From positions 4,620 through 68,619 of the forward strand of contig JBAVYH010000062.1 of NCBI GenBank assembly GCA_049698695.1: a stretch of 64,000 nucleotides of DNA, given 5' to 3'. This document shows positions 31,935 through 39,918 of this stretch, piece after piece; position 1 is the first letter of the stretch; each line of letters opens with the position of its first letter. The position numbers and the translations under genes are program-made. Origin of the DNA: Bog-375 sp049698695. GTDB lineage: Bacteria; Acidobacteriota; Terriglobia; Bryobacterales; Bryobacteraceae. The notes below the pieces were generated by a model. It was not told the DNA's origin, made no database searches, and saw only the letters and a list, made by a program, of their open reading frames with translations.

Positions 31935-32009
31935 CTGACGAACAAATGAGTTGGTTGGCGACCTCCGTAAGGCTGGCGAGCGAGTTTCAAGGACCAAGGA
32001 AAGACAAGA

Positions 32010-32699
32010 GTGCCTGTACCCCAAAGGGAACGACACCGCACGGGACGCGTCGGCTGGCTACGCGCGGCGGTATTGGGCGCGAACGACGGGATTCTTTCGA
32101 CGGCGAGTCTCGTGCTCGGTGTCGCGGCTGCACACGCGACTCACAGCAATGTAATGATCGCAGGGGGCGCCGGCCTGGTCGCTGGGGCGATGTCGATGGC
32201 GGCAGGTGAGTACGTGTCGGTTCACTCACAGGCCGACACCGAACGCGCCGACCTCAACTTGGAACGCGCGGAACTGAAGACAGACAACGAGGGCGAGCAC
32301 AAAGAACTGATGGCGATCTATGTGGCTCGCGGGCTCGATCCAAGCCTTGCCAAGCAAGTTGCAAAGCAACTGATGGCTCACGACGCCTTAGGCGCGCATG
32401 CCCAAGACGAACTCGGCATCTCCGCCACTCTCAGGGCGCGTCCGATTCAGGCTGCGTTGGCGTCGGCCGGCAGTTTCGCCGTCGGAGCGGCGATGCCTCT
32501 GGTTGTCACAAGCTTAGCCTCGCAGGCAGGTCTTATCTCCCTCGTCTCTGGGACCTCACTTTTGTTCCTGGCGCTTCTGGGTGGGTTGGCTGCGCGCGCT
32601 GGGGGTGCTGGCGTGACCGTGGGCGCACTACGCGTCACTCTTTGGGGCGCTCTAGCCATGGGGGTGACTGCGGGCGTCGGGACGCTGTTCGGAACCTGA
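32010..32699 (+). CDS. VIT1/CCC1-family iron/manganese transporter-like protein
   Basis: The sequence begins LRAAVLGANDGILSTASLVL, followed by GVAAA and later GAGLVAGAMSMAAGEYVSVH, the hallmark first two helices of the VIT1/CCC1 family of metal transporters. A central soluble helical part (residues about 75-145) carries the metal-binding acidic positions (AELKTDNEGEHKELMAIYVA). Two further helix pairs follow. Length 229 fits. It is in the inner membrane and probably exports or sequesters Fe/Mn. The GTG start has AAGGAAAG upstream. Confidence 0.9.
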   Translation: MPVPQRERHRTGRVGWLRAAVLGANDGILSTASLVLGVAAAHATHSNVMIAGGAGLVAGAMSMAAGEYVSVHSQADTERADLNLERAELKTDNEGEHKELMAIYVARGLDPSLAKQVAKQLMAHDALGAHAQDELGISATLRARPIQAALASAGSFAVGAAMPLVVTSLASQAGLISLVSGTSLLFLALLGGLAARAGGAGVTVGALRVTLWGALAMGVTAGVGTLFGT

Positions 32700-32721
32700 T
32701 CTGCAGCAACTGCCGCGTTCA

Positions 32722-32740
32722 GTGCAGATTCTGCACCTGG
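32722..32740 (+). promoter_or_regulatory. Candidate enhancer motif GCA-N5-TGCAC
   Basis: GTGCAGATTCTGCACCTGG, an almost perfect palindrome (TGCAGAtTCTGCA), 61 bases upstream of the 32801 promoter element. Confidence 0.5.
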
Positions 32741-32800
32741 CGCCAATGGAACTCCCCGGTGAAGCGCGGCGCCGGCTGCCTAAAGGTCGACTCACCGCTT

Positions 32801-32816
32801 TGGACCTGCGGTTGCA
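32801..32816 (+). promoter_or_regulatory. Candidate sigma-54 promoter for the 49-aa membrane protein
   Basis: TGGACCTGCGGTTGCA, with a perfect TTGCA -12 half, 43 bases upstream of the ATG. Confidence 0.55.
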
Positions 32817-32843
32817 GTCCTGCCATCGCGAAGGAGCAAAAAG

Positions 32844-32993
32844 ATGCTTTGGGCAATCTGCGTAATTCTGCTGGTTTTGTGGGCGCTAGGAATGGCAGCC
32901 TCCTACACGGGTGGCGGGCTGATTCACCTCCTGCTGGCCGTTGCTGTGGTGGTACTGGTAATCCGCCTGTTTCAGGGGCGCAGGATTGTTTAG
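32844..32993 (+). CDS. Small membrane protein, lmo0937-like (49 aa)
   Basis: MLWAICVILLVLWALGMAAS, then YTGGGLIHLLLAVAVVVLVI and RLFQGRRIV: two hydrophobic helices joined by a Gly turn and a basic C-terminus. This is the pattern of the lmo0937 family of small membrane proteins. AAGGAG lies 7 bases before the ATG. Role unknown. Confidence 0.8.
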   Translation: MLWAICVILLVLWALGMAASYTGGGLIHLLLAVAVVVLVIRLFQGRRIV

Positions 32994-33033
32994 TCCCTAA
33001 GATACCTTCAGCCGAGTGCACCAAACTGTCGAC

Positions 33034-33049
33034 TGGGCATCGGAATGCT
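33034..33049 (+). promoter_or_regulatory. Candidate sigma-54 promoter for the 61-aa membrane protein
   Basis: TGGGCATCGGAATGCT, 42 bases upstream of the ATG at 33076. Confidence 0.45.
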
Positions 33050-33075
33050 GCTTAACATTGAGAGCGTAAAAGAAA

Positions 33076-33261
33076 ATGCCTTTAATCAACATCGTGATTG
33101 TGCTGATCGTGGCCGGCGTCGCCTTGTGGCTGATCAATAACTTTGTCCCGATGGCGCACAGCATCAAGACGATTCTGAATGTGGTGGTTGTCGTTGCGGT
33201 CGCCGTTTGGGTCTTGCAGGCGGTTGGAATGTGGGGACGAGTAACCAGTTATAAACTGTGA
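33076..33261 (+). CDS. Small membrane protein, Thivi_2564-like (61 aa)
   Basis: Two hydrophobic helices, INIVIVLIVAGVALWLINNF and IKTILNVVVVVAVAVWVLQA, separated by VPMAHS. This matches the small Thivi_2564-type family of unknown function, typically stress-associated. It may be the first gene of a run that continues with 33315, 33602 and the sigma-54 activator at 34070. Confidence 0.82.
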   Translation: MPLINIVIVLIVAGVALWLINNFVPMAHSIKTILNVVVVVAVAVWVLQAVGMWGRVTSYKL

Positions 33262-33314
33262 ACTGCGTCAATACAGGTCATCTGACATCCTCAACGGGCC
33301 AAAGGAAAGAAGTT

Positions 33315-33605
33315 GTGCGTTTGATACTGGGCATCGGCCTGGCCCTCGCAATTCCCGTGGCCGGATTCGCCCGGCCCGTCATTTCGCTGAGTGTGGGCGA
33401 CAAACTGAATTACCAATCGGGAAGTCGATTGGTCCATACAGCCGGGCCGCCTCAACACGGCGGGCCTCGGATTCGCCGAGGGTTTCTTTCCAGTTCGGGT
33501 TCGATCTGGCCAGGAACCTGGCATCCGACTTCGGACCGGACCTCAAACGGAAAATGCGGCGGCAGAAACCGTGATTGGCCGAGCCTGAGCGCCAGAAAAG
33601 GATGA
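33315..33605 (+). CDS. Small secreted protein of unknown function
   Basis: About 96 residues with a signal peptide (RLILGIGLALAIPVAGFARP) and a mature part of low homology (GPPQHGGPRIRRGFLSSSGS). The GTG at 33315 has AAAGGAAAG upstream. Its TGA overlaps the ATG of the STAS gene, which supports real translation. I do not recognise it. Confidence 0.5.
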   Translation: MRLILGIGLALAIPVAGFARPVISLSVGDKLNYQSGSRLVHTAGPPQHGGPRIRRGFLSSSGSIWPGTWHPTSDRTSNGKCGGRNRDWPSLSARKG

Positions 33606-34063
33606 GCCTGAATTTGCATATCGAGCAGCGGGAGAGTGAAGGCATCGTAATTCTTGACCTGAAAGGCCAGCTCACGTTGGGACCGGGAGATTTGGAACTG
33701 CGTGAGAGACTTGTCTGCCTGCATCAATCCGGCAAAGTCAATATCGTTTTGAATCTCAAACATGTCAGCATCATAGACAGCACTGGACTGGGAACGCTGG
33801 TATTTGGGCTCGCCAGGCTGCGCAAGGCCGGTGGGAGGCTGGCGCTGCTGAACGTCAATCGGTCGCACCTGGAGCTCTTCCTGTTGACCAGGTTGGCCAT
33901 TGCTTTTGAGTTCTTCGATGATGAACACGATGCGGTGAACAGCTTCTTTCCGGATCGAGCGGAGCAGCCCTTCGACATCCTCAACTTCGTTCAGCGTGAA
34001 GAGAGCCGCGCTTTGGATCGCCACGCCTGTTCCGAAGTTGCTTGCCTGCCTGAGGTAAAATAG
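33602..34063 (+). CDS. STAS-domain anti-sigma factor antagonist-like protein
   Basis: The STAS fold is visible as VILDLKGQLTLGPGDLELRE, then KVNIVLNLKHVSIIDSTGLG with the conserved DSTGLG loop whose Ser is the usual phosphorylation site, and LALLNVNRSHLELFLLTRL. At 153 residues it has an extra C-terminal tail of about 45 residues. Such proteins release sigma or regulator partners when unphosphorylated. It lies 6 bases before the sigma-54 activator, so they are likely one regulatory unit. ATG 33602 overlaps the preceding stop. Confidence 0.88.
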   Translation: MSLNLHIEQRESEGIVILDLKGQLTLGPGDLELRERLVCLHQSGKVNIVLNLKHVSIIDSTGLGTLVFGLARLRKAGGRLALLNVNRSHLELFLLTRLAIAFEFFDDEHDAVNSFFPDRAEQPFDILNFVQREESRALDRHACSEVACLPEVK

Positions 34064-34069
34064 GACCTA

Positions 34070-35476
34070 ATGCCTCGGTTGCCTGCGGTTCCAGGCCGGA
34101 TCCTCATCGTTGACGATGAGGAACGCCAGCGTACCGCCTTGGCCGCCATGCTTTCCGAGTCCGACTTTGAAACGCAGGTGGCGGCCGACGGGCAGGAAGC
34201 GCTGGAGCGGCTCGCTACCTTCAGCGCGGACGTCATCGTGGCGGATTTGATCATGCCGCGGATGGACGGCTTCGAACTGCTCCGGCAGTTGAAGGAACGC
34301 GGTGACCTCACGCCGGCGATCGCACTCACTGGCTTCGGCAGTATGGAAAAGGCACTGTCGGCGGTCCATGATCTCAAGGCATTCTGGTTCCTGGAAAAGC
34401 CGGTGGAACCACATGCCTTCAAGACCCTTCTGGAACGCGCGATCCACTACAAAAGGAGCCTGCAGAAAACCGACGAGCTGAAGCGCGACCTGAGCCTTCA
34501 TGGCATACTCGGAGACTTGGTAGGGATCTCGCCGGCGATGCAGCAGATCTTCTCGCTGATCCGGCAGGTGGCGCCCACATCGGCGCCCGTATTGATCTCT
34601 GGAGAGAGTGGCACCGGGAAAGAGTTGGTGGCGCGGGAGATCCATAAGTGCAGCCCTCGCTGTGATGGGCCCTTCGTCGCGATCAATGCAGCCGCCTTGC
34701 CCGAGACGCTGGTGGAGAGCGAGCTATTCGGCCACGAAAAGGGCGCGTTTACGGGAGCCATGGAGCGTTCGCCTGGCTGTTTCGAGCAGGCTCATGGGGG
34801 CACGTTGCTCCTCGATGAGATTGGCGAGATGCCGCTGTCTACGCAACCAAAGCTGCTGCGCGTTCTCGAGGACTTGCGAGTCCGGCGGCTCGGCGGCAAG
34901 CATGAAATCGCAGTGGACGTGCGGGTGCTGGCCGCGACCAGTCACCAACTCGACACGCATCTTCGCGAAGAACTTTACTATCGGTTGAGCGTGTTCCAGA
35001 TCGAAGTCCCGCCGCTGCGTGAACATAAAGACGATATCCCGTCGATCGCCGACGTCATGCTACGGAATTTGAACAAGAAACACTCGACGCGCGTGACCGG
35101 CGTGGATCCCGAAGTGACGGATCTTTTTCAGCGGTACGATTGGCCGGGCAATGTGCGGGAGCTGCGCAACGTCCTGGAGCGGGCCGTCATCATAGCAGGT
35201 GAGGGTTTGATCCGGTTGACGACCCTTCCCTCCCCTGCGTTCCCTGTAGGCCCCGGCTCGCATTCCGGGCCAGCATCTGGCTATGAAGCTCCGATCATGC
35301 TGCAGCCAGGCCAGCCACTCACGAAACTCGAGGAGGCTTACATTAAACTCACCCTCGATCACGTGCGCGGCAACCGCAAACTCGCTGCCGAGATGTTGGG
35401 GATCAGCCTGCGGACGCTGCAGAACCGGATCGCCGCACTGCGCGAAGAGGCGAAAACGACAACTCCCGGCTCGTGA
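34070..35476 (+). CDS. NtrC-family sigma-54 response regulator
   Basis: This is a full activator of sigma-54 RNA polymerase. The receiver domain has RILIVDDEERQRTALAAM, Asp in VIVADLIMPRMDGFELL and FLEKPVEPHAF. The AAA+ domain has Walker A GESGTGKELVA, the sigma-54 contact loop GAFTGA at about residues 225-230, Walker B TLLLDEIGEMPL, and the arginine-finger region LREELYYRLSVF. The C-terminal Fis-type helix-turn-helix is NRKLAAEMLGISLRTLQNRI. No cognate kinase is adjacent. Lying in the centre of an island whose genes carry sigma-54-like promoters, it is the best candidate for their activator (inference). Confidence 0.95.
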   Translation: MPRLPAVPGRILIVDDEERQRTALAAMLSESDFETQVAADGQEALERLATFSADVIVADLIMPRMDGFELLRQLKERGDLTPAIALTGFGSMEKALSAVHDLKAFWFLEKPVEPHAFKTLLERAIHYKRSLQKTDELKRDLSLHGILGDLVGISPAMQQIFSLIRQVAPTSAPVLISGESGTGKELVAREIHKCSPRCDGPFVAINAAALPETLVESELFGHEKGAFTGAMERSPGCFEQAHGGTLLLDEIGEMPLSTQPKLLRVLEDLRVRRLGGKHEIAVDVRVLAATSHQLDTHLREELYYRLSVFQIEVPPLREHKDDIPSIADVMLRNLNKKHSTRVTGVDPEVTDLFQRYDWPGNVRELRNVLERAVIIAGEGLIRLTTLPSPAFPVGPGSHSGPASGYEAPIMLQPGQPLTKLEEAYIKLTLDHVRGNRKLAAEMLGISLRTLQNRIAALREEAKTTTPGS

Positions 35477-35559
35477 ACAGCTTGGCTTATTGCGGTTCTG
35501 ATCAAGTTCTGCCGCCGCGCTCGATGCCACCACCGGGCGCAACGTGACTTGAGTCTGAG

Positions 35560-36462
35560 ATGGGCGGAGACGTAAGAAAACCGTGGACAAACGCGTCCCG
35601 CGATGCCAACAGAACCTTGTGGCTTTCGCTCACAGCGTTGCCGCGAGTGTTCCGCCTGGCTTCAACAGAGTGGGTCAGCGATAATGCTCCGCGCCTCGGC
35701 GCTGCCGTGGCGTTTTATACCCTGCTGTCGCTGGCTCCCATTGTTGTGTTAGCCGTCGCTGTGGTCGCTGCCGTTTATGGGCAAGACGCCGCCCAAGGCC
35801 GACTCGCCTCGGAAATCCAAGGAATGGCCGGGCCTGACGCAGCACGCACCATTCAGGAAGTCATCAGAGGCGCCCGCCAGGCCCGAACGGGTGCGATTGC
35901 AACTTTGCTCGGCCTGGCGACCTTGGCATTTGGCGCCTCTTCCGTCTTCGTAGAGTTGCACGACGCGATGAACACAATCTGGGGTGTTCCGCTTCCCCGG
36001 GATCGAAGCAATGCCGCCACGATCATCCGTCTAATCAGGGATCGCTTCTATTCGTTCGCAACGGTGCTGGGCACAGGATTCCTGCTGCTGCTTTCTCTGG
36101 TGTTGAACACCTGGATCGCGGCAATGAGGATCGCTGTGCCGCCGGCTGCCGCGTTTCTGATTTTGTATCTGGTGGTAGCGGCGCTGTTTGCGGCCCTCTA
36201 CAAAATCGTTCCAGACGTCGAAGTGAAGTGGAGCGACGTTGCCTTCGGAGCGGGGATCACGTCATTGCTGTTTATGGTCGGCAAGCAGCTCATGGGGCTG
36301 TACCTGGCTCATACAAGCTTCGGGTCGACGTATGGTGCTGCCGGCTCGCCGATTGTCGTGTTGCTATGGATATACTACTCGGCGCAACTTCTGTTTTGGG
36401 GCGCTGAGTTTAGCAAGGCGTACACGGAGACCGTGGGATCCAAACGCGACCGGCAGTCTTGA
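35560..36462 (+). CDS. YihY/BrkB-family inner-membrane protein
   Basis: The sequence WVSDNAPRLGAAVAFYTLLS and LAPIVVLAVAVVAAVYGQ is the typical first helix region of the YihY/BrkB family. Five more hydrophobic helices follow (LGLATLAFGASSVFVELHDA, VLGTGFLLLLSLVLNTWI, FLILYLVVAALFAALYKI). It ends in SPIVVLLWIYYSAQLLFWGA and EFSKAYTE, also characteristic. Length 300 is normal. Function is unsettled in the family; it is not a proven RNase or transporter. Confidence 0.92.
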   Translation: MGGDVRKPWTNASRDANRTLWLSLTALPRVFRLASTEWVSDNAPRLGAAVAFYTLLSLAPIVVLAVAVVAAVYGQDAAQGRLASEIQGMAGPDAARTIQEVIRGARQARTGAIATLLGLATLAFGASSVFVELHDAMNTIWGVPLPRDRSNAATIIRLIRDRFYSFATVLGTGFLLLLSLVLNTWIAAMRIAVPPAAAFLILYLVVAALFAALYKIVPDVEVKWSDVAFGAGITSLLFMVGKQLMGLYLAHTSFGSTYGAAGSPIVVLLWIYYSAQLLFWGAEFSKAYTETVGSKRDRQS

Positions 36463-36573
36463 GGGTGCCGGGGCCGGACCAAGCACCGACTGCTGCCGTT
36501 GGCGAAGGCCCGCCGGCAAAGCTGCTTCGCTCTGGCAGTATACCGTTGGTGTATTCTTTCCATGGTGAGGAGA

Positions 36574-37179
36574 ATGGATCAGCTGTTTCGTGCGGCGGCG
36601 GCAGTTAGCGGTCTGCTGGTGTTTGGGGCGATGGCGTATCCGCTGGCTCGCGGCGGCGCGATCGAGTTCGACGCTCCGGTCCGGGCGGCGATCCATGCTT
36701 GGGCGTTTCCGGCGCTGACGGTGGCCATGCGGCTGATCACGATGCTGGGCTCGGAATACCTCCTGGTGCCGCTAGCGGCGATTCTGGTGTGGCGCTGGGA
36801 GAAGCGCGGCGAACGCAGCGCGGCTTACCTGCTGGTGACCGGGAGCCTGAGCGCGGAAGCGGTGACGCAGTTGCTCAAGGTGCTGATCCACAGGCCGCGG
36901 CCGGAACTCTTCTTTGGGCTCCTGCCCACGGAGACGTATAGCTTCCCGAGCGGGCATGCGTTCGTGCCGACGGTGTATTTTGGAATCCTGGCCGGCATCC
37001 TGGCGCCGGGCACGCGGTGGCGCGCAGCGGTGGTTGGGATGGCAGCGCTTCTCGGATTCTCGCGCGTGTATCTGGGCTACCACTATCCGAGCGACGTGGT
37101 GGCAGGTTGGGCGTTGGCAGTGGTGTGGCTGACGATATGGGCTATGGTCGCAGACCGCCGTGCGGTTCGCACTGCGTGA
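36574..37179 (+). CDS. PAP2-family membrane phosphatase
   Basis: All three PAP2 signatures are present: KVLIHRPRP (KX6RP), YSFPSGHAF (PSGH) and SRVYLGYHYPSDVVAG (SRX5HX3D). Five or six hydrophobic helices surround them. Such enzymes dephosphorylate lipid phosphates, for example undecaprenyl pyrophosphate or phosphatidic acid, on the outer face of the inner membrane. The start is uncertain: the ATG at 36574 directly follows GAGGAG, and an ATG at 36562 is also in frame. Confidence 0.9.
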   Translation: MDQLFRAAAAVSGLLVFGAMAYPLARGGAIEFDAPVRAAIHAWAFPALTVAMRLITMLGSEYLLVPLAAILVWRWEKRGERSAAYLLVTGSLSAEAVTQLLKVLIHRPRPELFFGLLPTETYSFPSGHAFVPTVYFGILAGILAPGTRWRAAVVGMAALLGFSRVYLGYHYPSDVVAGWALAVVWLTIWAMVADRRAVRTA

Positions 37180-37251
37180 CCTCTGCTCCTCGGCTACGAT
37201 CTCAATTCACCGCTGTGAAGTGTCGAATGTGAATCGACTCAGTCGCCAGAG

Positions 37252-37782
37252 GTGCTATACTTAAGTCGGCATCTCCCACCAAGAGCGGCGTGGAATAACC
37301 TGTTTTTCCGGCCCAGTGAACACTCCGTCCCTGATGTCTCTTGCCAGAGAGTGCGGGATCCGGTGCCACTATCGCCAACACAAGAATATCTTCTAGGAGC
37401 CTGGCTAGAGAAACACAAGGCGCCTGTTGATCCAATAAGGCGCCAGCCCCCAGCCGGACAAGAGACAGTTAGCACTCCGGAGCCGGTACCGGCTACGCCA
37501 ACACAAGAGCTCCTTCTGGCAAACTGGTTAAAGAAACAGAGGGAACCTGCAAGTTTACGGAGGCGCACAACTCGGCTCGAACAGAACATGGGCACAGCTC
37601 AGGAGCCACCTGTTCAGACACAGGAACCCTGTCAGGGAATGCGGAAAAATTCGGTTCATCTGCGAGCGTGGGGGCGTCCAGCCAGCCACAAGATATACCA
37701 GAATCCCAAATGGAATGACGACAGATGGTTCGAGAAACGGTATGGCGATCCTGGCTACTACACCAGGGTCAAAGGTCTCTAG
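37252..37782 (+). CDS. Hypothetical protein with an internal duplicated motif
   Basis: A frame of 176 codons from a GTG. It contains the motif PTQEYLLGAWLEKHKAP and about 40 residues later PTQELLLANWLKKQREP, an evident duplication with similar spacing to Pro-rich linkers. The C-terminal region is basic and aromatic (NPKWNDDRWFEKRYGDPGYY). Codon use differs somewhat from neighbours (more A/T), which may mean recent arrival. No family recognised. It could be a docking or scaffold protein, but that is speculation. Confidence 0.5.
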   Translation: MLYLSRHLPPRAAWNNLFFRPSEHSVPDVSCQRVRDPVPLSPTQEYLLGAWLEKHKAPVDPIRRQPPAGQETVSTPEPVPATPTQELLLANWLKKQREPASLRRRTTRLEQNMGTAQEPPVQTQEPCQGMRKNSVHLRAWGRPASHKIYQNPKWNDDRWFEKRYGDPGYYTRVKGL

Positions 37783-38043
37783 CGTAAAGGTATCTCGTGA
37801 CCTCGCCGTCACCACGGGTGTGAAGGCCGCGATGGTAGTGAACCAGCGCCAAACCGCTGCAGATGGTTGATGAGCGAGTTTTCGCCGGCACGGAGCCGGT
37901 CACTATGGCCAGCTCCGCCGGCTCCGCTAGCCCCGGAAATGCGGAACGCGCAGGCCTCTCTCCTCGAGCGGGGAACCCACGCCATCGCCGCCGTCCATAG
38001 CGTGATTCGCAAGGGGCCCCGTCAAGACCGAGTCTGACCGAAG

Positions 38044-38337
38044 CTACTTGATTTCAATCTTTAGCAGGGCGTCTGAATGCTCGTGACGCCAATTCCAGTA
38101 ATTCTGTTGATCGTCCTCTTTGAGCTTGGAAAACTCGACGTATTTGCGATGGTTCTGCTTGGCATAGATACGATATGCCTTGTCTTCTTGACTGTTCCAT
38201 GCGTGGTCGTCATTGTGTTGTTTGTCGTGATAGGTGCGAGCGGCCTTCTGATCTTCGGCTCGCAACACTCTCGGCGCCATTGCTATTGGGGCCATAAGGG
38301 CGGTGCTCAGCAGGGCAGTACTCCAGAAACGGGACAT
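38044..38337 (-). CDS. Small secreted helical protein
   Basis: The 97-residue protein has a signal peptide (FWSTALLSTALMAPIAMAPR) and a charged helical mature part: ARTYHDKQHNDDHAWNSQED, KAYRIYAKQNHRKYVEFSKL, KEDDQQNYWNWRHEH. This pattern occurs in small acidobacterial secreted proteins of unknown function. TAGGAG lies upstream of the ATG, and a good sigma-54-like promoter is 45 bases upstream at 38367. Confidence 0.75.
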   Translation of the reverse strand: MSRFWSTALLSTALMAPIAMAPRVLRAEDQKAARTYHDKQHNDDHAWNSQEDKAYRIYAKQNHRKYVEFSKLKEDDQQNYWNWRHEHSDALLKIEIK

Positions 38338-38366
38338 TGTCGTTTTGTTCTCCTACACGGCGATGG

Positions 38367-38382
38367 AGCAATTGTCGGGCCA
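38367..38382 (-). promoter_or_regulatory. Candidate sigma-54 promoter for 38044-38337
   Basis: The minus strand reads TGGCCCGACAATTGCT, differing from the consensus TGGCACGN4TTGCW only at one position (C for A). Confidence 0.65.
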
Positions 38383-38484
38383 GTATTCACCGCCGGTGGC
38401 AAGCGAGCGGAACGAATTGCCAGGATATCCGTCTTCGGACACGGGCCAGCCTCTATGGGAGGGTCGTGGGCAGCAAGCACAGCC

Positions 38485-38640
38485 TCAGCGGAAGGCGCCC
38501 AGTAGGTAGGCTATCAGGAGAACCACCAAAATGGTGCCAAGCCCTGTGCCCATGCCCCCACGGTAGCCCCAGCGGTTACGGCCATAGTAACCGCCGCCGG
38601 CACCCAAAACCAACAGCACAATGATAATTAATATCAACAT
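38485..38640 (-). CDS. Small membrane protein (51 aa)
   Basis: MLILIIIVLLVLGAGGGYYG, then RNRWGYRGGMGTGLGTILVV and LLIAYLLGAFR: a helix, a Gly/aromatic/Arg loop and a second helix. The first half is closely similar to the 26-aa protein at 19969 and the 25-aa protein at 39021, so this is the longest member of that local family. AGGAAAGG precedes the ATG. Its sigma-54-like element is 79 bases upstream. Confidence 0.75.
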   Translation of the reverse strand: MLILIIIVLLVLGAGGGYYGRNRWGYRGGMGTGLGTILVVLLIAYLLGAFR

Positions 38641-38703
38641 CGTAGGCCTTTCCTTTCCTAAACTTGAGCTCGCGGTCGAGCGGCCGGAGGTCATCCCATC
38701 TTC

Positions 38704-38719
38704 TGCAATCCGGCACCCA
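38704..38719 (-). promoter_or_regulatory. Candidate sigma-54 promoter for the 51-aa membrane protein
   Basis: The minus strand reads TGGGTGCCGGATTGCA with a perfect TTGCA -12 half. Confidence 0.5.
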
Positions 38720-38906
38720 CTCCTCAGCGGGATGGGTTTTTGGGCGGGCGTCCGGGTCGGACGGTTTAGACCGGCGAGCGCATGCGACAAAATGCCCGTT
38801 TATTCGGCGGTCGCCCGCGCCCGGCGTGCGCTCCATGGGAGACCCTGAACCCCGCCAGGTTTCGGCCCCTTGTTCGCTGCCGTCGTAGCAGCTCTTGCCT
38901 GATCGA

Positions 38907-38925
38907 CGGCAGGACTTGCACATGA
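38907..38925 (+). promoter_or_regulatory. Candidate enhancer motif GCA-N5-TGCAC
   Basis: CGGCAGGACTTGCACATGA lies 52 bases before the 38977 promoter element and 188 bases from the divergent one at 38719. Confidence 0.45.
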
Positions 38926-38976
38926 CAACTTGCCGGAGCCTGGGGTGATCTACTTTGTGTCCGGCACATTTAGCTT

Positions 38977-38992
38977 TGGCCTTCGACCTGCA
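38977..38992 (+). promoter_or_regulatory. Candidate sigma-54 promoter for the 25-aa membrane protein
   Basis: TGGCCTTCGACCTGCA, 44 bases upstream of the ATG at 39021. Confidence 0.5.
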
Positions 38993-39020
38993 CTGCAATG
39001 CAATGAAAGTAGGGAAAGAG

Positions 39021-39098
39021 ATGACGACCATATTGATTGTTCTTTTGGTGTTGTTTGTACTCGGCGGCGGCTGGGGTTATTCTCGTTTTCGCGGGTAG
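39021..39098 (+). CDS. Tiny membrane protein (25 aa)
   Basis: MTTILIVLLVLFVLGGGWGY and SRFRG. One hydrophobic helix, Gly turn, aromatic/Arg tail, as in 19969-20049 and 38485-38640. AGGGAAAGAG lies directly before the ATG. It matches the DUF3309-type mini-proteins. Confidence 0.7.
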   Translation: MTTILIVLLVLFVLGGGWGYSRFRG

Positions 39099-39172
39099 CG
39101 CCCGGTGGCCATTTGGCGTGGCCGGCGAAGTGAAACAGGAGGCGGGTGGGGCCGAGCCGCCGTCCTGCAATT

Positions 39173-39188
39173 TGGCTCAAGCGAAGCT
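39173..39188 (+). promoter_or_regulatory. Candidate sigma-54 promoter for 39229-39810
   Basis: TGGCTCAAGCGAAGCT; GG and GC are correctly spaced, but the -12 half has A for T. 56 bases upstream of the ATG. Confidence 0.4.
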
Positions 39189-39228
39189 CGGTGGAGGATA
39201 GTGGTGGGGAAGTAAAGGGAGATCGATC

Positions 39229-39810
39229 ATGAGTATATCGGCAATAAGCACAACAGAATGGGCCTTAATCATTGCTTTCGTGGTGGTTCTGGTTGCAGGC
39301 GTCGCAGCGTTCTTATCGCACCGAAAGCGCCGGACGGAAAGACTGCGCACTCAGTTCGGTGGTGCTGAATATGCCCGCGCCGTGGAGAAAGACGGCAACC
39401 GGCGACATGCCGAAGCCGGGCTCGAAGAGCGCACACAACGAGTCGAGGGGTTTCACGTCCGGCCGCTCGGGGCGGGTGATCGAGCACGCTTCCTAGAGTC
39501 CTGGCGCGAAATCCAGGCACGCTTCGTCGACGGCCCCGCTGGCGCGGTTACAGCAGCGGACCGACTGCTGAGCGATGTGATGTCCACGCGGGGCTATCCG
39601 GTAAGCGCCTTTGAACAGCGTGCGGCAGATATCTCCGTGGATCATCCACTGGTTCTGAAAAACTACCGAACGGCTCACGAAATCGCGCTCCGGCAGACGC
39701 GAGGGGAGGCCAGCACGGAAGAATTGCGTCAGGCAATGGTTCATTACCGAACGCTTTTCGAGGAACTGGTCAACGAGCCAGCGATACCCCTGGCGAAGGC
39801 TGCATCATGA
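39229..39810 (+). CDS. Membrane-anchored protein of unknown function
   Basis: One N-terminal membrane helix (ALIIAFVVVLVAGVAAFLSH) is followed by a charged cytoplasmic or periplasmic domain: RTQFGGAEYARAVEKDGNRR, ERTQRVEGFHVRPLGAGDRA, RFLESWREIQARFVDGPAGA, and NYRTAHEIALRQTRGEASTE. This sequence type recurs in acidobacterial and proteobacterial stress loci as an uncharacterised protein. AGGGAGA precedes the ATG. No catalytic motif is seen. Confidence 0.75.
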   Translation: MSISAISTTEWALIIAFVVVLVAGVAAFLSHRKRRTERLRTQFGGAEYARAVEKDGNRRHAEAGLEERTQRVEGFHVRPLGAGDRARFLESWREIQARFVDGPAGAVTAADRLLSDVMSTRGYPVSAFEQRAADISVDHPLVLKNYRTAHEIALRQTRGEASTEELRQAMVHYRTLFEELVNEPAIPLAKAAS

Positions 39811-39857
39811 GCCTCGAGGATTACAGAGAACAAGCAGGTTGAGCGAAGACAGCGTAT

Positions 39858-39873
39858 CGGCCGAGGATCTGCG
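39858..39873 (+). promoter_or_regulatory. Candidate sigma-54 promoter for the 39919 gene
   Basis: CGGCCGAGGATCTGCG; correct GG/GC spacing, one mismatch in TGG. 61 bases upstream of the ATG. Confidence 0.35.
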
Positions 39874-39918
39874 GCTGCCTGAAACCACTGCTCGGTGCAG
39901 GCCTGAAAAGGAGTTGCC

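Noticed and set aside
30837..32036. 399-codon open frame, Leu-rich, on the minus strand
   Set aside because: It is the reverse reading of the Gln repeats (CAG gives CTG, Leu). The plus-strand frame has the signal peptide, the ribosome site and the conserved C-terminus.
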